Positions 52,881-61,672 of a stretch of 64,000 nt of DNA are shown here, piece after piece. Below the pieces are notes generated by a model. It saw nothing but the letters and a program-made list of their open reading frames with translations, did not search any database and was not told the origin of the DNA. The position numbers and the translations under genes are program-made. Location of the stretch: the NCBI RefSeq assembly GCF_016772475.1, contig NZ_CP068595.1, positions 558,001-622,000 on the forward strand, given 5' to 3'. The DNA comes from Paenibacillus sonchi. Its GTDB lineage: Bacteria > Bacillota > Bacilli > Paenibacillales > Paenibacillaceae. The stretch's first letter is position 1, and each line of letters opens with the position of its first letter.

Positions 52881-53978
52881 CTACATGTATTTACCGTAGT
52901 CCTTAATTGTCACTTTTACTCGGCACTCCACTTCAACCCCGGGATATACTTTTCTCCAATCGAGACTTTTCCATGCCTTATAGGTAAGGCTGTTTCTTAC
53001 ATATTGTCCGATGCCAATGCTGTCCACATTGTTCTGCTGCAGCTGCCTTACCATTTCCTGAGCCTTGTCCCTGATATATTCGGCGACATCTCCTTCCAAT
53101 TCATGACGTTTTTTACTCTGTGAAAGATCCCCATGTCCGGTATATTCAAGCACCGAGCCTTGGATGGAATTAGCAATAATAAACTTGAAGCGATTGTCTC
53201 CGAGATGCTGCACACTCACCTTCCGCTTATTCAGCATAGAGCTGAACATGACCACCACTTTTCTGCCATTTCGTTCACCTAATTTAGCAGACAATTCTCC
53301 TTGTTTGATGTCCCCCCGGAGCAGGGCAAAGATAATTCCATCTTTGGCCGGAATTTTCATCACGAAGCGGTCATCCTGAAAAAAAGCAATCCCGGAAATG
53401 CCGGCTCTGTTCCCTTCATCCTTTACAATCGGAGCAATCGGATCAATTCCATCATCGTGATATTCCCTGGTGAACGCATAAAGTGTAGTTGGTGGAATGG
53501 CGTCGGAAGAGCTCTCTTTTTCCAGCAAATGATTAACATATGTTCCTGTATCCTTATTGGGCTTAAAGGGTTTGGACAGCAATTTACCTGCATCTCCATC
53601 CACTATGGCCACTTGGACCCCAAGAGCAATAGATGGATCGCGTAAAAGCGTATCAATATGATCCGCAAGCCCTTCCTTGGCCAGCTCTGATCCGAACAGA
53701 ACACTTCTTAACTGGCCGCTGACCAGGCGAAGATCAATTTGTTTCGATAACCGCACCCTCGCTTCTTTGAGGCTGTCGGTTACTGCTGTCAGCAGCAGTC
53801 TGCGTTCCGACGATTCTGGATCAATAACCGGAATAGAGTAGGTCGTTTTCAGCTGATGATTCTCCGCCAGGTCGTAACTGGCGGTTTGCACCAGTCCCAG
53901 CTTCTCAAGAATCCTCTGATCGCTACTGCAGCCGGTCAACAGCAGCATCAGGAGTACAGCAGACAGCCGCCTATACAC
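52881..53978 (-). CDS. Ger(x)C-family spore germination lipoprotein
   Basis: C subunit of a germinant receptor. About 365 residues with a lipoprotein signal (LSAVLLMLLLTGCSSDQ) and the GerAC fold: RSVLFGSELAKEGLADHIDTLLRDPSIALGVQVAIVDG in the first half and the C-terminal domain ending VYPGVEVECRVKVTIKDYGKYM. It overlaps the B-subunit gene by eight bases. The receptor sits in the spore inner membrane with the A and B subunits, and its germinant is unknown. Confidence 0.9.
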   Translation of the reverse strand: MYRRLSAVLLMLLLTGCSSDQRILEKLGLVQTASYDLAENHQLKTTYSIPVIDPESSERRLLLTAVTDSLKEARVRLSKQIDLRLVSGQLRSVLFGSELAKEGLADHIDTLLRDPSIALGVQVAIVDGDAGKLLSKPFKPNKDTGTYVNHLLEKESSSDAIPPTTLYAFTREYHDDGIDPIAPIVKDEGNRAGISGIAFFQDDRFVMKIPAKDGIIFALLRGDIKQGELSAKLGERNGRKVVVMFSSMLNKRKVSVQHLGDNRFKFIIANSIQGSVLEYTGHGDLSQSKKRHELEGDVAEYIRDKAQEMVRQLQQNNVDSIGIGQYVRNSLTYKAWKSLDWRKVYPGVEVECRVKVTIKDYGKYM

Positions 53979-55050
53979 GGGATACCCTCCTTCCTTGAAG
54001 GAGCAGCAGCGCTATCAATAGTACAGGCAGACCAAAAGCAATCCCGGTGACAGCGTATCCCAGATGGAGAATCCAGTTATTCACCTGATCCAAGGTCTTC
54101 GGGATATAAGAGATGCAGTAGGAGATGACCGTCAACAGAAACGCCATGACCGGAATTTTTAACTTGGGAATCATTCTTCTCATTGCCTCCATAGCCCCCC
54201 ACCAATACATTGCCGCTGTGATCAGTATCAAAAAGAGGAAAAACCCGTAAAGCATATTTTCCAGACGCTCAACGAATGGAAACTGGATATAGGCCAGCAT
54301 ATCCAATAGCGGAAACAGCAGCTTTTTCAACTGTCCAAAGCTGAAAAAACCAAAACATATAAGGGACAAACAAATGTAAACCAGAGATAAAAAAGCATTT
54401 CCTGCATAAATGGCAGCCAGCGATTTTTTGCTTTTATCCATATAAGGAAACAGAAGGATAGATAACTCGTAGCCAAGGTAAGCAGAATATAGATCGAAGG
54501 CTCCTTTGATCTGGTCATGGCCTCCCTGCAAAATAAAGGGTGTCAGGCGGACCCAATTGAAGGAAGGGAGAAACCAGAGAAAGATAAAGTACATCCAGAA
54601 TGTCATCCAAAAGAAGAAGGTTGCCACTTTGGATATCGTAAAGATCCCTTTAATAAGCAGCAGAAAAAGCAGGACATCTAGAGCCATCTTGAATACCATC
54701 GGATTGGTCGTTGGGAAAGCAAGCATTTGAAATAAAAGCACATATTTTTTACCGATCATACAGCCGAAGAGCAGCCAGACAGAACACAGTCCAAGATAGA
54801 CAGGATACAGTACAGCTTTGGGGACGGACCGCTCCATGATTTCAAAAACCGACTTTCCGCCTCCCAGCCGGTGCACCAGCGTGATCAAATAAATATTGAA
54901 AGACGTCAGCAGCAGACCCGGCAGCAGAACCAGCCATCCGTTTGTGCCGAAATAATCAGCCAGCTGGCGCGGCAGGGTGAAGACAATGATCCCGATTTGG
55001 CTCATATACACCAGGATGCCAACATGAAAGGGGCTGAGCTTCTCCATCAT
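53971..55050 (-). CDS. GerAB/ArcD/ProY-family spore germination permease
   Basis: B subunit of the germinant receptor, ~359 residues, about ten membrane helices. The start HVGILVYMSQIGIIVFTLPRQLADYFGTNGWL is the GerAB signature, and KYVLLFQMLAFPTTNPM and LFPLLDMLAYIQFPFVERLENM are family segments. It overlaps the C-subunit gene by eight bases and starts 14 bases after the A-subunit stop. Confidence 0.93.
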   Translation of the reverse strand: MMEKLSPFHVGILVYMSQIGIIVFTLPRQLADYFGTNGWLVLLPGLLLTSFNIYLITLVHRLGGGKSVFEIMERSVPKAVLYPVYLGLCSVWLLFGCMIGKKYVLLFQMLAFPTTNPMVFKMALDVLLFLLLIKGIFTISKVATFFFWMTFWMYFIFLWFLPSFNWVRLTPFILQGGHDQIKGAFDLYSAYLGYELSILLFPYMDKSKKSLAAIYAGNAFLSLVYICLSLICFGFFSFGQLKKLLFPLLDMLAYIQFPFVERLENMLYGFFLFLILITAAMYWWGAMEAMRRMIPKLKIPVMAFLLTVISYCISYIPKTLDQVNNWILHLGYAVTGIAFGLPVLLIALLLLQGRRVSRV

Positions 55051-55064
55051 AAAATTTCTGACGC

Positions 55065-56485
55065 CTACTTTCTTTTGATCTGCTTGATTGGATTAGGCGA
55101 TTGGGACTGGGAAGGCCTCCGGGTTAAAAAGGTGAACGGCGCACGGATAAAAATATCCTTCCAATCCCCTGGCGCCATCGGCGCAACCGGGATTAAATAA
55201 GAGGAACCCAGGCTTGTGAGGCTGGAAATATGCGTTACAATCAGGGCAACCCCCATGGCTATCCCTATATTTCCCCAGATACCAGCCAGTATGATAATGC
55301 CAAAGCGAACCAGCCGGATCGAGGCGCTCATCATATAGCTGGGAATTACAAAAGAGGCGATTGCAGAAGAGGCTACAGCAATAATCAGGACATTACTGGT
55401 CAACCCCGCCTGAACGGCAGCTTGTCCAATGACAATCCCCCCTACAATCCCGATGGTTTGCCCAATTTTGGTTGGAAGACGGGCGCCTGCTTCCCGCAGA
55501 AGCTCAATCATGGTTTCCATAAGCAGCGCCTCGTAAACCGGTGGAAAAGGCACTCTGTTCCGCGATTCAGCCAGTGTCCGAAGCAGTGCTTCGGGGATCA
55601 TTTCGTAATGAAAGGTAGTCACGGATACATAAAATGCTGTGAACGAAATCGTAATCAGCAAAGCGAGATATCTTAACAGCCGGAGTGCCGTTCCCAAAGC
55701 CCAGCGCTGATAGTAATCATCCGGTGAGGAGAAGAATTCAAAAAAGCGGAGGGTGCGGCAAATGCGGTCGGACTGTTGTCAATCAGTGTGATAATCCGGC
55801 CGGCTGTCAGCTTGGATACAGCCACATCGGGCCTTTCTGTAGTCAGAAATTGCGGAAAAACCGAATTAGGACGGTCCTCCAGAAACTGGGTCAGCATCCC
55901 CCCATCATTAACAGCATCTATTTCGATCCGTTTAATCCGTTTCTCCAGTTCCCCGACATATTTCATATTGGCGATATCTTTAATATAAAGGACATACACA
56001 CTGGTCTTGGTGATTTCTCCGACAGAATACTCCTTAATTTTCAGATGCGAGCTTTTGATTCTTTGGCGTATCAGCGAAATATTTGTCATGGCGCATTCCA
56101 CAAAAGCGTCATGGGGGCCGGAAATAATGGTTTCGGTTTCGGATTGCTGTACAGCCCGCGTTTTCGGGCCATAGATATCGAGCAAATAGACATTTTTTTC
56201 GTGAAAAATGGCGGCGCTGCCCGCCAGGATTCCCGCAACCACAGTTTTAGATTCTGTTACCCGCGTAAATTGTGATTGTTGGAATAACTGCTCCAACTCA
56301 TCAAGCTGAACCTGGGCAAAGGGCGCCAGAATCTCATCTGTAAACAGTTTTTGGTCCACTATGCTGGTGAAGTAGACAATATCAGTCCGTATTTCCGGAA
56401 AGGAGCGGAAGATCAAATCCGCACATTGGTCAAACTCATCAAGAATATGCCGCAGCATAGGAGCATTTTGTGGGTTGGCATCCAT
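55065..56485 (-). CDS. GerA-family germination receptor A subunit, frameshifted
   Basis: The N-terminal part is seen in ADLIFRSFPEIRTDIVYFTSIVD and IYGPKTRAVQQSETETIISGPHDAFVECAMTNISLIRQRI, the conserved NTD of GerA. The C-terminal membrane part (LRLLRYLALLITISFTAFYV and GGIVIGQAAVQAGLTSN) is in another frame. The switch lies at the run of six As, 55740-55745. A seventh base joins them as AFFEFFSSPDDYYQRWALGTALR, giving ~473 residues, the normal GerA length. The frame break is probably an assembly error. Confidence 0.87.
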
Positions 56486-56567
56486 AAGATTAACCCGCCT
56501 TTACCATAAGTTTTTGGTAGTATTCCCACATTCCCCTTGGATATTAGCCGGAAACACCTGTCAGTCA

Positions 56568-56610
56568 GCAAAAAAGCCCGCTTTCCTCCCGAAGGATGAA
56601 AGAAGGCTCT
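56568..56610 (-). terminator. terminator behind a gene remnant
   Basis: On the minus strand AGCCTTCTTTCATCC pairs imperfectly with GGAGGAAAGCGGGCT, followed by six Ts. It follows the remnant at 56632-56763 and lies upstream of gerAA. Confidence 0.65.
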
Positions 56611-56631
56611 CGCTTTAGTTGATTTCATTCA

Positions 56632-56763
56632 CTACATCGTTACACCGGTAACACATGTTCCATTCTTCGTAATTTTATAATTCAGAATTTCACCGTTCCA
56701 GAAATGGAACTTCAGGATTACATCGCCATTGTTGACTTCGTTGAAGTTAGTGTAAAAAACCAG
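56632..56763 (-). pseudogene. C-terminal remnant of an Ig-like/carbohydrate-protein domain
   Basis: On the minus strand an open stretch reads TNFNEVNNGDVILKFHFWNG, then EILNYKITKNGTCVTGVTM and a TAG at 56632-56634. It has no start; an in-frame TGA lies at 56764-56766. The composition resembles Ig-like or X2-type end domains of secreted carbohydrate-active proteins, but I cannot name the parent. It keeps its own terminator. It is most likely the tail of a lost gene. Confidence 0.5.
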
Positions 56764-56844
56764 TCAAAATTGCATATTATCCGCTCACTTCCAGCGGGCT
56801 GCGAATTCATCATTTTAACAATTTTTGTCCACCTTGATCTGTGC

Positions 56845-56850
56845 TATAAT
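56845..56850 (+). promoter_or_regulatory. candidate extended -10 (TATAAT) of the coiled-coil gene
   Basis: TGCTATAAT at 56842-56850 is an extended -10. The -35 (TTTTTG, 17 bases upstream) is poor. The start ATG is at 56934, so the leader is ~75 bases. Confidence 0.5.
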
Positions 56851-56933
56851 AAATCAAAATTACACCGATGAAGTCCCCTCTCCCGCATCCATCATCCATC
56901 GATAATTTATTCAATAGCTGAGGAGCTGTGACG

Positions 56934-57311
56934 ATGAGTGACCCCGTTCTTCAACAGATACTAACTGCTTTAACAGGCGTACAGACGGATTTGAATGAGA
57001 TGAGAACTGAGTTCAGTGAGATGAAATCAGAGATCAGCGGCATGAAATCAGAGATCAGCGGCATGAAATCAGAGATTAGTGAAATAAGAACTGAGATCAA
57101 CGAGATGAAAACCGAAATTGCCAGCATCAAAGAGGATACCCGGCTGATTCCGTTGATTCAGCAAGCTGTATCAGAAGTGAACGCTGAGGTAATTGCTACC
57201 CGTGACACCATCGAGCGCATTGAGGAAACGCTGCGCGGACATGACGTAACACTTGATTTGCTGTCCAGACGATCCATCGATCAGGAAGCCGCTTTGAAGC
57301 GGATTAAATAA
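56934..57311 (+). CDS. small coiled-coil protein with repeated heptads
   Basis: I do not recognise a family. About 125 residues, almost all helical. Residues ~20-65 form heptad-like repeats (EMKSEISGMKSEISGMKSEI), then EIRTEINEMKTEIASIKEDT, so a long coiled coil with Met/Ile at core positions is likely. Three exact or near-exact 21-base repeats (57021-57083) encode the MKSEISG unit. The C-terminal part (VIATRDTIERIEETLRGHD) is also helical. There is no signal or membrane segment. The ATG is eight bases behind AGGAG. It is monocistronic with a terminator behind it. Confidence 0.8.
   Translation: MSDPVLQQILTALTGVQTDLNEMRTEFSEMKSEISGMKSEISGMKSEISEIRTEINEMKTEIASIKEDTRLIPLIQQAVSEVNAEVIATRDTIERIEETLRGHDVTLDLLSRRSIDQEAALKRIK
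57021..57083 (+). repeat. three tandem 21-bp repeats
   Basis: ATGAAATCAGAGATCAGCGGC occurs twice without change at 57021 and 57042, and a third copy at 57063 has small differences. Each codes for MKSEISG, one heptad of the coiled coil. Confidence 0.9.
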
Positions 57312-57335
57312 TCTTTCTGCATATCTTATCCATGG

Positions 57336-57364
57336 GGCTGCCTTTGTAGGCAGCCGCTTTTTTG
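57336..57364 (+). terminator. intrinsic terminator of the coiled-coil gene
   Basis: GGCTGCC and GGCAGCC around a six-base loop, then GC and six Ts, 25 bases after the stop at 57311. Confidence 0.85.
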
Positions 57365-57616
57365 GGGACAAGCCGGTTTAGTCCACCTTCCCGGCGTTAC
57401 TCTTGAACGACACTTCGGAGATCTCAAAATCGTCTCCATCCAGGAGACATATATCTTCCGGCCAGAAACAAACCCCTTTATCTACGCAAATAATTCACAT
57501 ATTTATGTCTTTTTCAGGCGGACACACCTTTTAAAATCATTTTATTGTGTTATAATGAAAGCGTAACCAAAGGAGCTGTGAACAATAGATTTCATCGCCC
57601 AAGGAGGATGGAAGAA

Positions 57617-57802
57617 ATGCTGGCTGGACTGAAGGAACTTAAGAATTGGGTAGCGGGAATGTGGCAGCCGTGGATGACCTCAGAGGAAGAGGACTACTGG
57701 AAAATCGAATATTCGGCAGAGCGCCATCTGCACACTCCGCCAACACCTAGCCCGCTCACCTATCAGGAAGAAGCACGCATCAAATCAGTGAAATACCACT
57801 AA
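57617..57802 (+). CDS. small unknown acidic protein
   Basis: The ATG at 57617 is nine bases behind AAGGAGG, giving ~61 residues: LAGLKELKNWVAGMWQPWMT, then an acidic part (SEEEDYWKIEYSAERHLH) and a Pro-rich middle (TPPTPSPLTY). An ATG at 57608 is too close to the ribosome-binding site. TATAAT at 57552-57557 could be its -10. I do not recognise a family. A strong terminator follows. Confidence 0.65.
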   Translation: MLAGLKELKNWVAGMWQPWMTSEEEDYWKIEYSAERHLHTPPTPSPLTYQEEARIKSVKYH

Positions 57803-57848
57803 CCAACTACTAACGAGATCAATTACTCTTATAATACCTTGAGCATAA

Positions 57849-57890
57849 AGCCGCGTAAGCCGGAGAACTTCCGGTCTGCGCGGTTTTTTT
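57849..57890 (+). terminator. intrinsic terminator of the small acidic-protein gene
   Basis: AGCCGCG/CGCGGT and GCCGG/CCGGT arms form a two-step stem, followed by seven Ts, 46 bases after the stop at 57802. Confidence 0.8.
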
Positions 57891-57945
57891 AGCCACTATG
57901 TAGACCTGAATTGGGAACAGCCCCCGGGTGAACTGCCCCAACAAA

Positions 57946-57982
57946 AAACCTCCCTTCATCCCAAAGGATAAAAGAAGGCATA
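57946..57982 (-). terminator. intrinsic terminator of gerE
   Basis: On the minus strand CCTTCTTTTATCC pairs imperfectly with GGGATGAAGGGAGG and is followed by six Ts, 26 bases after the gerE stop at 58008. Confidence 0.65.
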
Positions 57983-58007
57983 AACGCGTCGCTTCAGAAG
58001 CAAGGAG

Positions 58008-58232
58008 CTAGATTTTTAGCTCCCCAAGCTTAATCAGCTCGACAACCGCTTGCGAACGGCCTTTGACGTTTAGTTTTTGCATGACGTTGGAGATGTGGTT
58101 GCGGACGGTTTTTTCGCTGATGAATAACAATCCGGCAATATCCCGTGTTGTTTTGTCCTGCACAAGAAGCTCGAATACTTCGCGCTCACGGTGCGTCAAG
58201 AGAAATTTGCTGTGATGTTCGTTCCCTTTCAA
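58008..58232 (-). CDS. gerE: GerE late sporulation transcription factor
   Basis: A 74-residue protein made almost only of a LuxR-type HTH: LLTHREREVFELLVQDKTTRDIAGLLFISEKTVRNHISNVMQKLNVKGRSQAVVELIKLG. GerE controls late coat genes in the mother cell together with sigma-K. The TTG start at 58232 is eight bases behind GGAGGGG and gives exactly 74 residues, the usual GerE length. The frame is open further upstream but has no better start. A sequence resembling a sigma-K -10 (CATAATATG) lies upstream at ~58295. Confidence 0.93.
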   Translation of the reverse strand: MKGNEHHSKFLLTHREREVFELLVQDKTTRDIAGLLFISEKTVRNHISNVMQKLNVKGRSQAVVELIKLGELKI

Positions 58233-58274
58233 TGGTGTCACCCCTCCTTGCCCTGGGTTTGTTTGGTATAACAA

Positions 58275-58635
58275 GGTAAAGGGATACAGTCAAAACCATA
58301 TTATGTATCGGGGAGATTAATGGTGCGATCACAGCTTTAAAATGGGCGGTGCGCTTTCTTTAACGTAAAACAACCCTAGATGCCTATGACCTCCAGACAG
58401 TAAACAAGCAGAAACGGCTGCGCTTCCCTTCGCATCAGGAAGCCCACCCGTTATAGGTTACATATACCGGTCCGTCACGCCCTTGCGGTCACGCCGGTTT
58501 GGTCCGGTAATGCTGTTGCAGCTTAAGTGTAGTTTATGAAATGGATTCCATAGCAAGTTTTTTATTCGGAGGGCCGCCGGCGTGCAATGTGCTAAAATAA
58601 AAGCACTATATCTCTGATCCCAGGAGGCAGCGCCA
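58275..58635. other. gerE-lacI spacer, no gene seen
   Basis: About 360 bases with divergent leader sequences. It holds an imperfect inverted repeat at ~58468-58510 (ACCGGTCCG region and CGGTTTGGTCCGGT). No open frame is convincing. Confidence 0.4.
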
Positions 58636-59619
58636 ATGGCCAACATCAAAGAAATTGCCCGCATTGCCGGGGTTTCCGTAACGACTGTATCACGTGTGCT
58701 GAACAATCATCCTTATGTAAGCAAGGACAAAAGAACTGCTGTGCTGGAAACCATAGAGCAGCTGAATTATACACGCAATATGAACGCTGTCCATCTGATC
58801 ACTGGCCGTACCGGGGCGGTGGCGGTGATATTGCCGTACATCAATTCTTTTTATTTCTCGGTGGTGATGGACGGGCTGGCTCAGGCAGCGCTGGCCGCGC
58901 AGTACCGGCTGATTCTGTGCCAGACCAACTATGTCCCTGAAGAAGAGCTAAAGGTACTGGACATGCTGCGCAACAAGGAAATTGACGGGGTAATCATTGT
59001 TTCCACCGCTCTGAAGCCGGAAGTCATCGAATCCTATACAATTTACGGACCGGTTGTAACCTGCCAGAATAGCGGAGAGCGCCAATTCTCTTCTGTATAT
59101 ATTGAGCATTATGCCGCTTTTCGCCATGGCCTGGAGTATCTGTACGGCAAAGGACACCGCAGAATCGGTTATTGCGAAGGCCGTCAGAACGGCAGCAGTG
59201 CCTCCATCCGCCAGAACGCTTTCCAGGACTTCCTTGCTGAAAAAGGGCTGCTCTTTGACCCGGAATGGATGATCTTTGACTGTATGCGTGAAGAGGATGG
59301 TGCGGAAGTGGCCCGGCGGCTGCTGGATAACCCGGATAGGTCAGGCCGGCCTGAGGCCATGATGATCTCAGGGGATCATATCGCCGCAGGCCTGATTATC
59401 GAAGCCCGCAAACACGGCCTGAAAATCCCGGAGGACCTCGCGGTAATGGGATTTGACAACCAGCCGATCGGACGGCTGCTCGGGATCACGACGATCGACA
59501 ATCAGCTCTATCAGATGGGCGAAGCCGCCTTCGGGATCATACATGAGCAGATTAACGGCAGCAGCCTTCCGGTTACGCGCAAGCTGGATTACCGGATTAT
59601 CGAGCGGTCCACGGTATAA
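58636..59619 (+). CDS. LacI-family transcriptional regulator
   Basis: About 327 residues. The N-terminal HTH is canonical (ANIKEIARIAGVSVTTVSRVLNNHPYVS), followed by the hinge (NMNAVHLITGRTGAVAVILP). The sugar-binding core (residues ~62-325) ends GFDNQPIGRLLGITTIDNQLYQMG. It resembles the Firmicute regulators of alpha-glucoside or other sugar genes, but no target genes are adjacent. AGGAGG lies nine bases before the ATG. Confidence 0.93.
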   Translation: MANIKEIARIAGVSVTTVSRVLNNHPYVSKDKRTAVLETIEQLNYTRNMNAVHLITGRTGAVAVILPYINSFYFSVVMDGLAQAALAAQYRLILCQTNYVPEEELKVLDMLRNKEIDGVIIVSTALKPEVIESYTIYGPVVTCQNSGERQFSSVYIEHYAAFRHGLEYLYGKGHRRIGYCEGRQNGSSASIRQNAFQDFLAEKGLLFDPEWMIFDCMREEDGAEVARRLLDNPDRSGRPEAMMISGDHIAAGLIIEARKHGLKIPEDLAVMGFDNQPIGRLLGITTIDNQLYQMGEAAFGIIHEQINGSSLPVTRKLDYRIIERSTV

Positions 59620-60505
59620 GGGCGGAAGTTCGCAGTCTTGGAGCATCGCTGGCGGGTAATAACCGCATCGTTTACATATGCGGACTACTGTAAACCGAAA
59701 AATCGGCACGGGGACAAAATGCGGGCAGCTGCGCTTCCTCTCTGAGTGACTTGGGTGACTTTGATTGCATTTTCTGCAACAGATCTGCTCCCAAACGGGG
59801 GTTAATTTCGATTCTGCTGCACTATGTGCAATAGATCTCGCCAAAAAGAGTGATTTAAGGCTGTTTCTCTGAAATCTGTTGTACAAACTGCAATAGAAGC
59901 TTTTGGAAGCGCCGAAATAAGTTATTCTATTGCATAAACTGCAATGAGCTTTAAGGCATAGCTGTCTTTGAACCCTTCATTAATTACTCCTGTCTGCCGT
60001 GGCCCCATGGTCTTCAACGCCTCTTCCCTCTTCTCATATATTTCAGTTTACCTACTTCGTACTCCGTTCCACTTACACTTGAACTTACAAATGAAAACAT
60101 CAGACTGTCTCCACCTTCGAATCGTAAATTCGCTATGAGATAATTCTCCACCGAAGCCAAACGAAGGATGAGTATTCTAAGGCGAGAGAAGAGCCTCAAA
60201 TGAATGGGAGTCGCGCATCGCAGCTTCCGAGCAAGTGGAGAAAAAAGCGAGTTACTCGGCTGTCTTCACATTCGGATCGACGCCGCCGTTTGCTGATGGT
60301 TCAAAATATGCCAATCCTTACAGGGCTTAGGTCTGGGAAGAAGACTAGACTTAAGCTGGTTCTGATCTGGATGGAGCAATTGCTATACTTCAAAATAAAT
60401 ATATTAAACCCCGCCTGCGGTTAAATTCGTGGGACTTTTACTCATGCAATTGGTTATCGGCACAACAGAGTACCAAGTAGAAATCAAATTTCGGAGGCAT
60501 CTAAA
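59620..60505. other. intergenic stretch with repeats, no convincing gene
   Basis: About 885 bases between the LacI gene and the duplicated membrane protein. The first part carries a four-unit quasi-palindromic repeat. At ~60180-60330 an open stretch without start (reading SAVFTFGSTPPFADGSKYAN and a stop) may be a gene relic. Nothing else is supported. Confidence 0.4.
59763..59949. repeat. four ~24-bp quasi-palindromic repeats
   Basis: Related units lie near 59763 (GATTGCATTTTCTGCAACAG), 59812 (TCTGCTGCACTATGTGCAAT), 59875 (TCTGTTGTACAAACTGCAAT) and 59925 (TTCTATTGCATAAACTGCAA). Each pairs a CTRTTG-like arm with CAATAGA. The spacing is ~50-63 bases. It is a different family from those at 21 kb. 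Confidence 0.7.
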
Positions 60506-61228
60506 ATGAATGACGAGTTACAACGTACGTTAAGTGAGATCATTGAATCAGGCTCACAATCTAACCCCGCCGTGAATGCACTTATTAGTGATTACGCTAA
60601 GTTTCATGCTGTACTCGCTATGGTTGGCGGATGTCTGGTACTCATATTTGCATGGCTTAGTATAATTTTTTGGACCAGATTTAAAAGCTCACCTAAGATC
60701 AGCAGGCTAAAATGGGGCTTTGAAAGAAAAGCCTACTTTGTTTTCGGGTTTTCGAGTAGTAGCGTTGCTTTATTTATGATCTTGATTGTTGTAGCCAATC
60801 TGACAAATACCTTGAATCCGTTGCATGGATTTTCATTGCTTGATTTTTCGTTTAAAATATCCTCTGGAGAAACATATAAGGACGAATTACGTTATGCATT
60901 TACTGAATGGATACAATCAGGTAATGAAAATATCCCGTCTATCATTCAGGAAAGGTTTAATAAGCGCATTGAGTTTCATACTACAAAAGCCATTGTTAGT
61001 GGAATATTGTTGATACTATTTGCGGGACTTAGTGTGTATATTTGGAACGCATTAGTAAGAAGGGCTAAATCAAATGATTCAAAATGGAGATTTAAAGAAA
61101 AAGCCTGCTTTGTTTTTGGTAGTGCCACGGTTGTTCTTGCTTTGTTAATGATGGTAATCGTAATGGCAAATACACAAGCAGCATTTGCACCTAAAACATT
61201 GTCTATGATCAATTTGTTTAATAGCTGA
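60506..61228 (+). CDS. membrane protein with internal duplication, unknown
   Basis: About 240 residues in two homologous halves. Each has a stretch before the membrane (residues ~30 and ~155, FHAVLAMVGGCLVLIFAWLS and FHTTKAIVSGILLILFAGLS), then a basic loop with SRLKWGFERKAYFVFG or DSKWRFKEKACFVFG, and a second helix (VALFMILIVVANL or VLALLMMVIVMANT), then LSMINLF or FSLLDF. Four membrane helices in total. The gene is clearly AT-richer than its neighbours. I recognise no family. The ATG at 60506 is about eight bases behind GGAGG. Confidence 0.75.
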   Translation: MNDELQRTLSEIIESGSQSNPAVNALISDYAKFHAVLAMVGGCLVLIFAWLSIIFWTRFKSSPKISRLKWGFERKAYFVFGFSSSSVALFMILIVVANLTNTLNPLHGFSLLDFSFKISSGETYKDELRYAFTEWIQSGNENIPSIIQERFNKRIEFHTTKAIVSGILLILFAGLSVYIWNALVRRAKSNDSKWRFKEKACFVFGSATVVLALLMMVIVMANTQAAFAPKTLSMINLFNS

Positions 61229-61279
61229 TTGCACTGGTATGCAAGGCGAGTCTCCGCTCTGTTAGTGCGCGAAACAATA

Positions 61280-61325
61280 AGATACGCTCGGTGACTACGG
61301 AACAACCAAAGGGCGTATCTTTTTA
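61280..61325 (+). terminator. intrinsic terminator of the duplicated membrane protein gene
   Basis: AGATACGC pairs with GCGTATCT over a long loop and is followed by five Ts, 52 bases after the stop at 61228. Confidence 0.7.
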
Positions 61326-61629
61326 TATTGTTTTGACAACACCCGCAACACTTCCTTTTCACTCACTACAGTCTACTTTCCTCTTGACCTAACACTTACC
61401 TTTGCACACTTATTCTCACCTTACACTTTCACTTTCGCTTACGAATACGAACTGCCTGCGTTTATGTCGGTCACATATCCCCCTTTTTGCTTCTAGTCTA
61501 AGCCTCCCTCCGCTTGTTTCATTTGGCCCTATTTGTGTAATGCTTTGGCCCAGTGATATGTCAGTGAAGTAAATCACATTTTTATGTTGACAGTCTACGG
61601 GCAGGCAATTATGATAAATCCAGCAATAG

Positions 61630-61644
61630 TGATAACGATTATCA
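61630..61644. promoter_or_regulatory. Fur box upstream of efeO
   Basis: TGATAACGATTATCA is a 7-1-7 inverted repeat with one mismatch, ~30 bases before the efeO start. It implies repression of the iron-uptake genes when iron is sufficient. Confidence 0.85.
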
Positions 61645-61672
61645 TTTGCATATATAAAAAGGGGTGTTCTTA

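Noticed and set aside
55065..55697. A separate short membrane gene starting MGTALRLLRYL
   Set aside because: It is the C-terminal half of the GerA subunit and joins the upstream frame after one base is restored at 55740-55745.
60200..60424. Plus-strand frame of 74 codons with basic composition
   Set aside because: No ribosome-binding site, unusual composition, and a competing frame reads a more protein-like relic here. Neither is supported as a gene.
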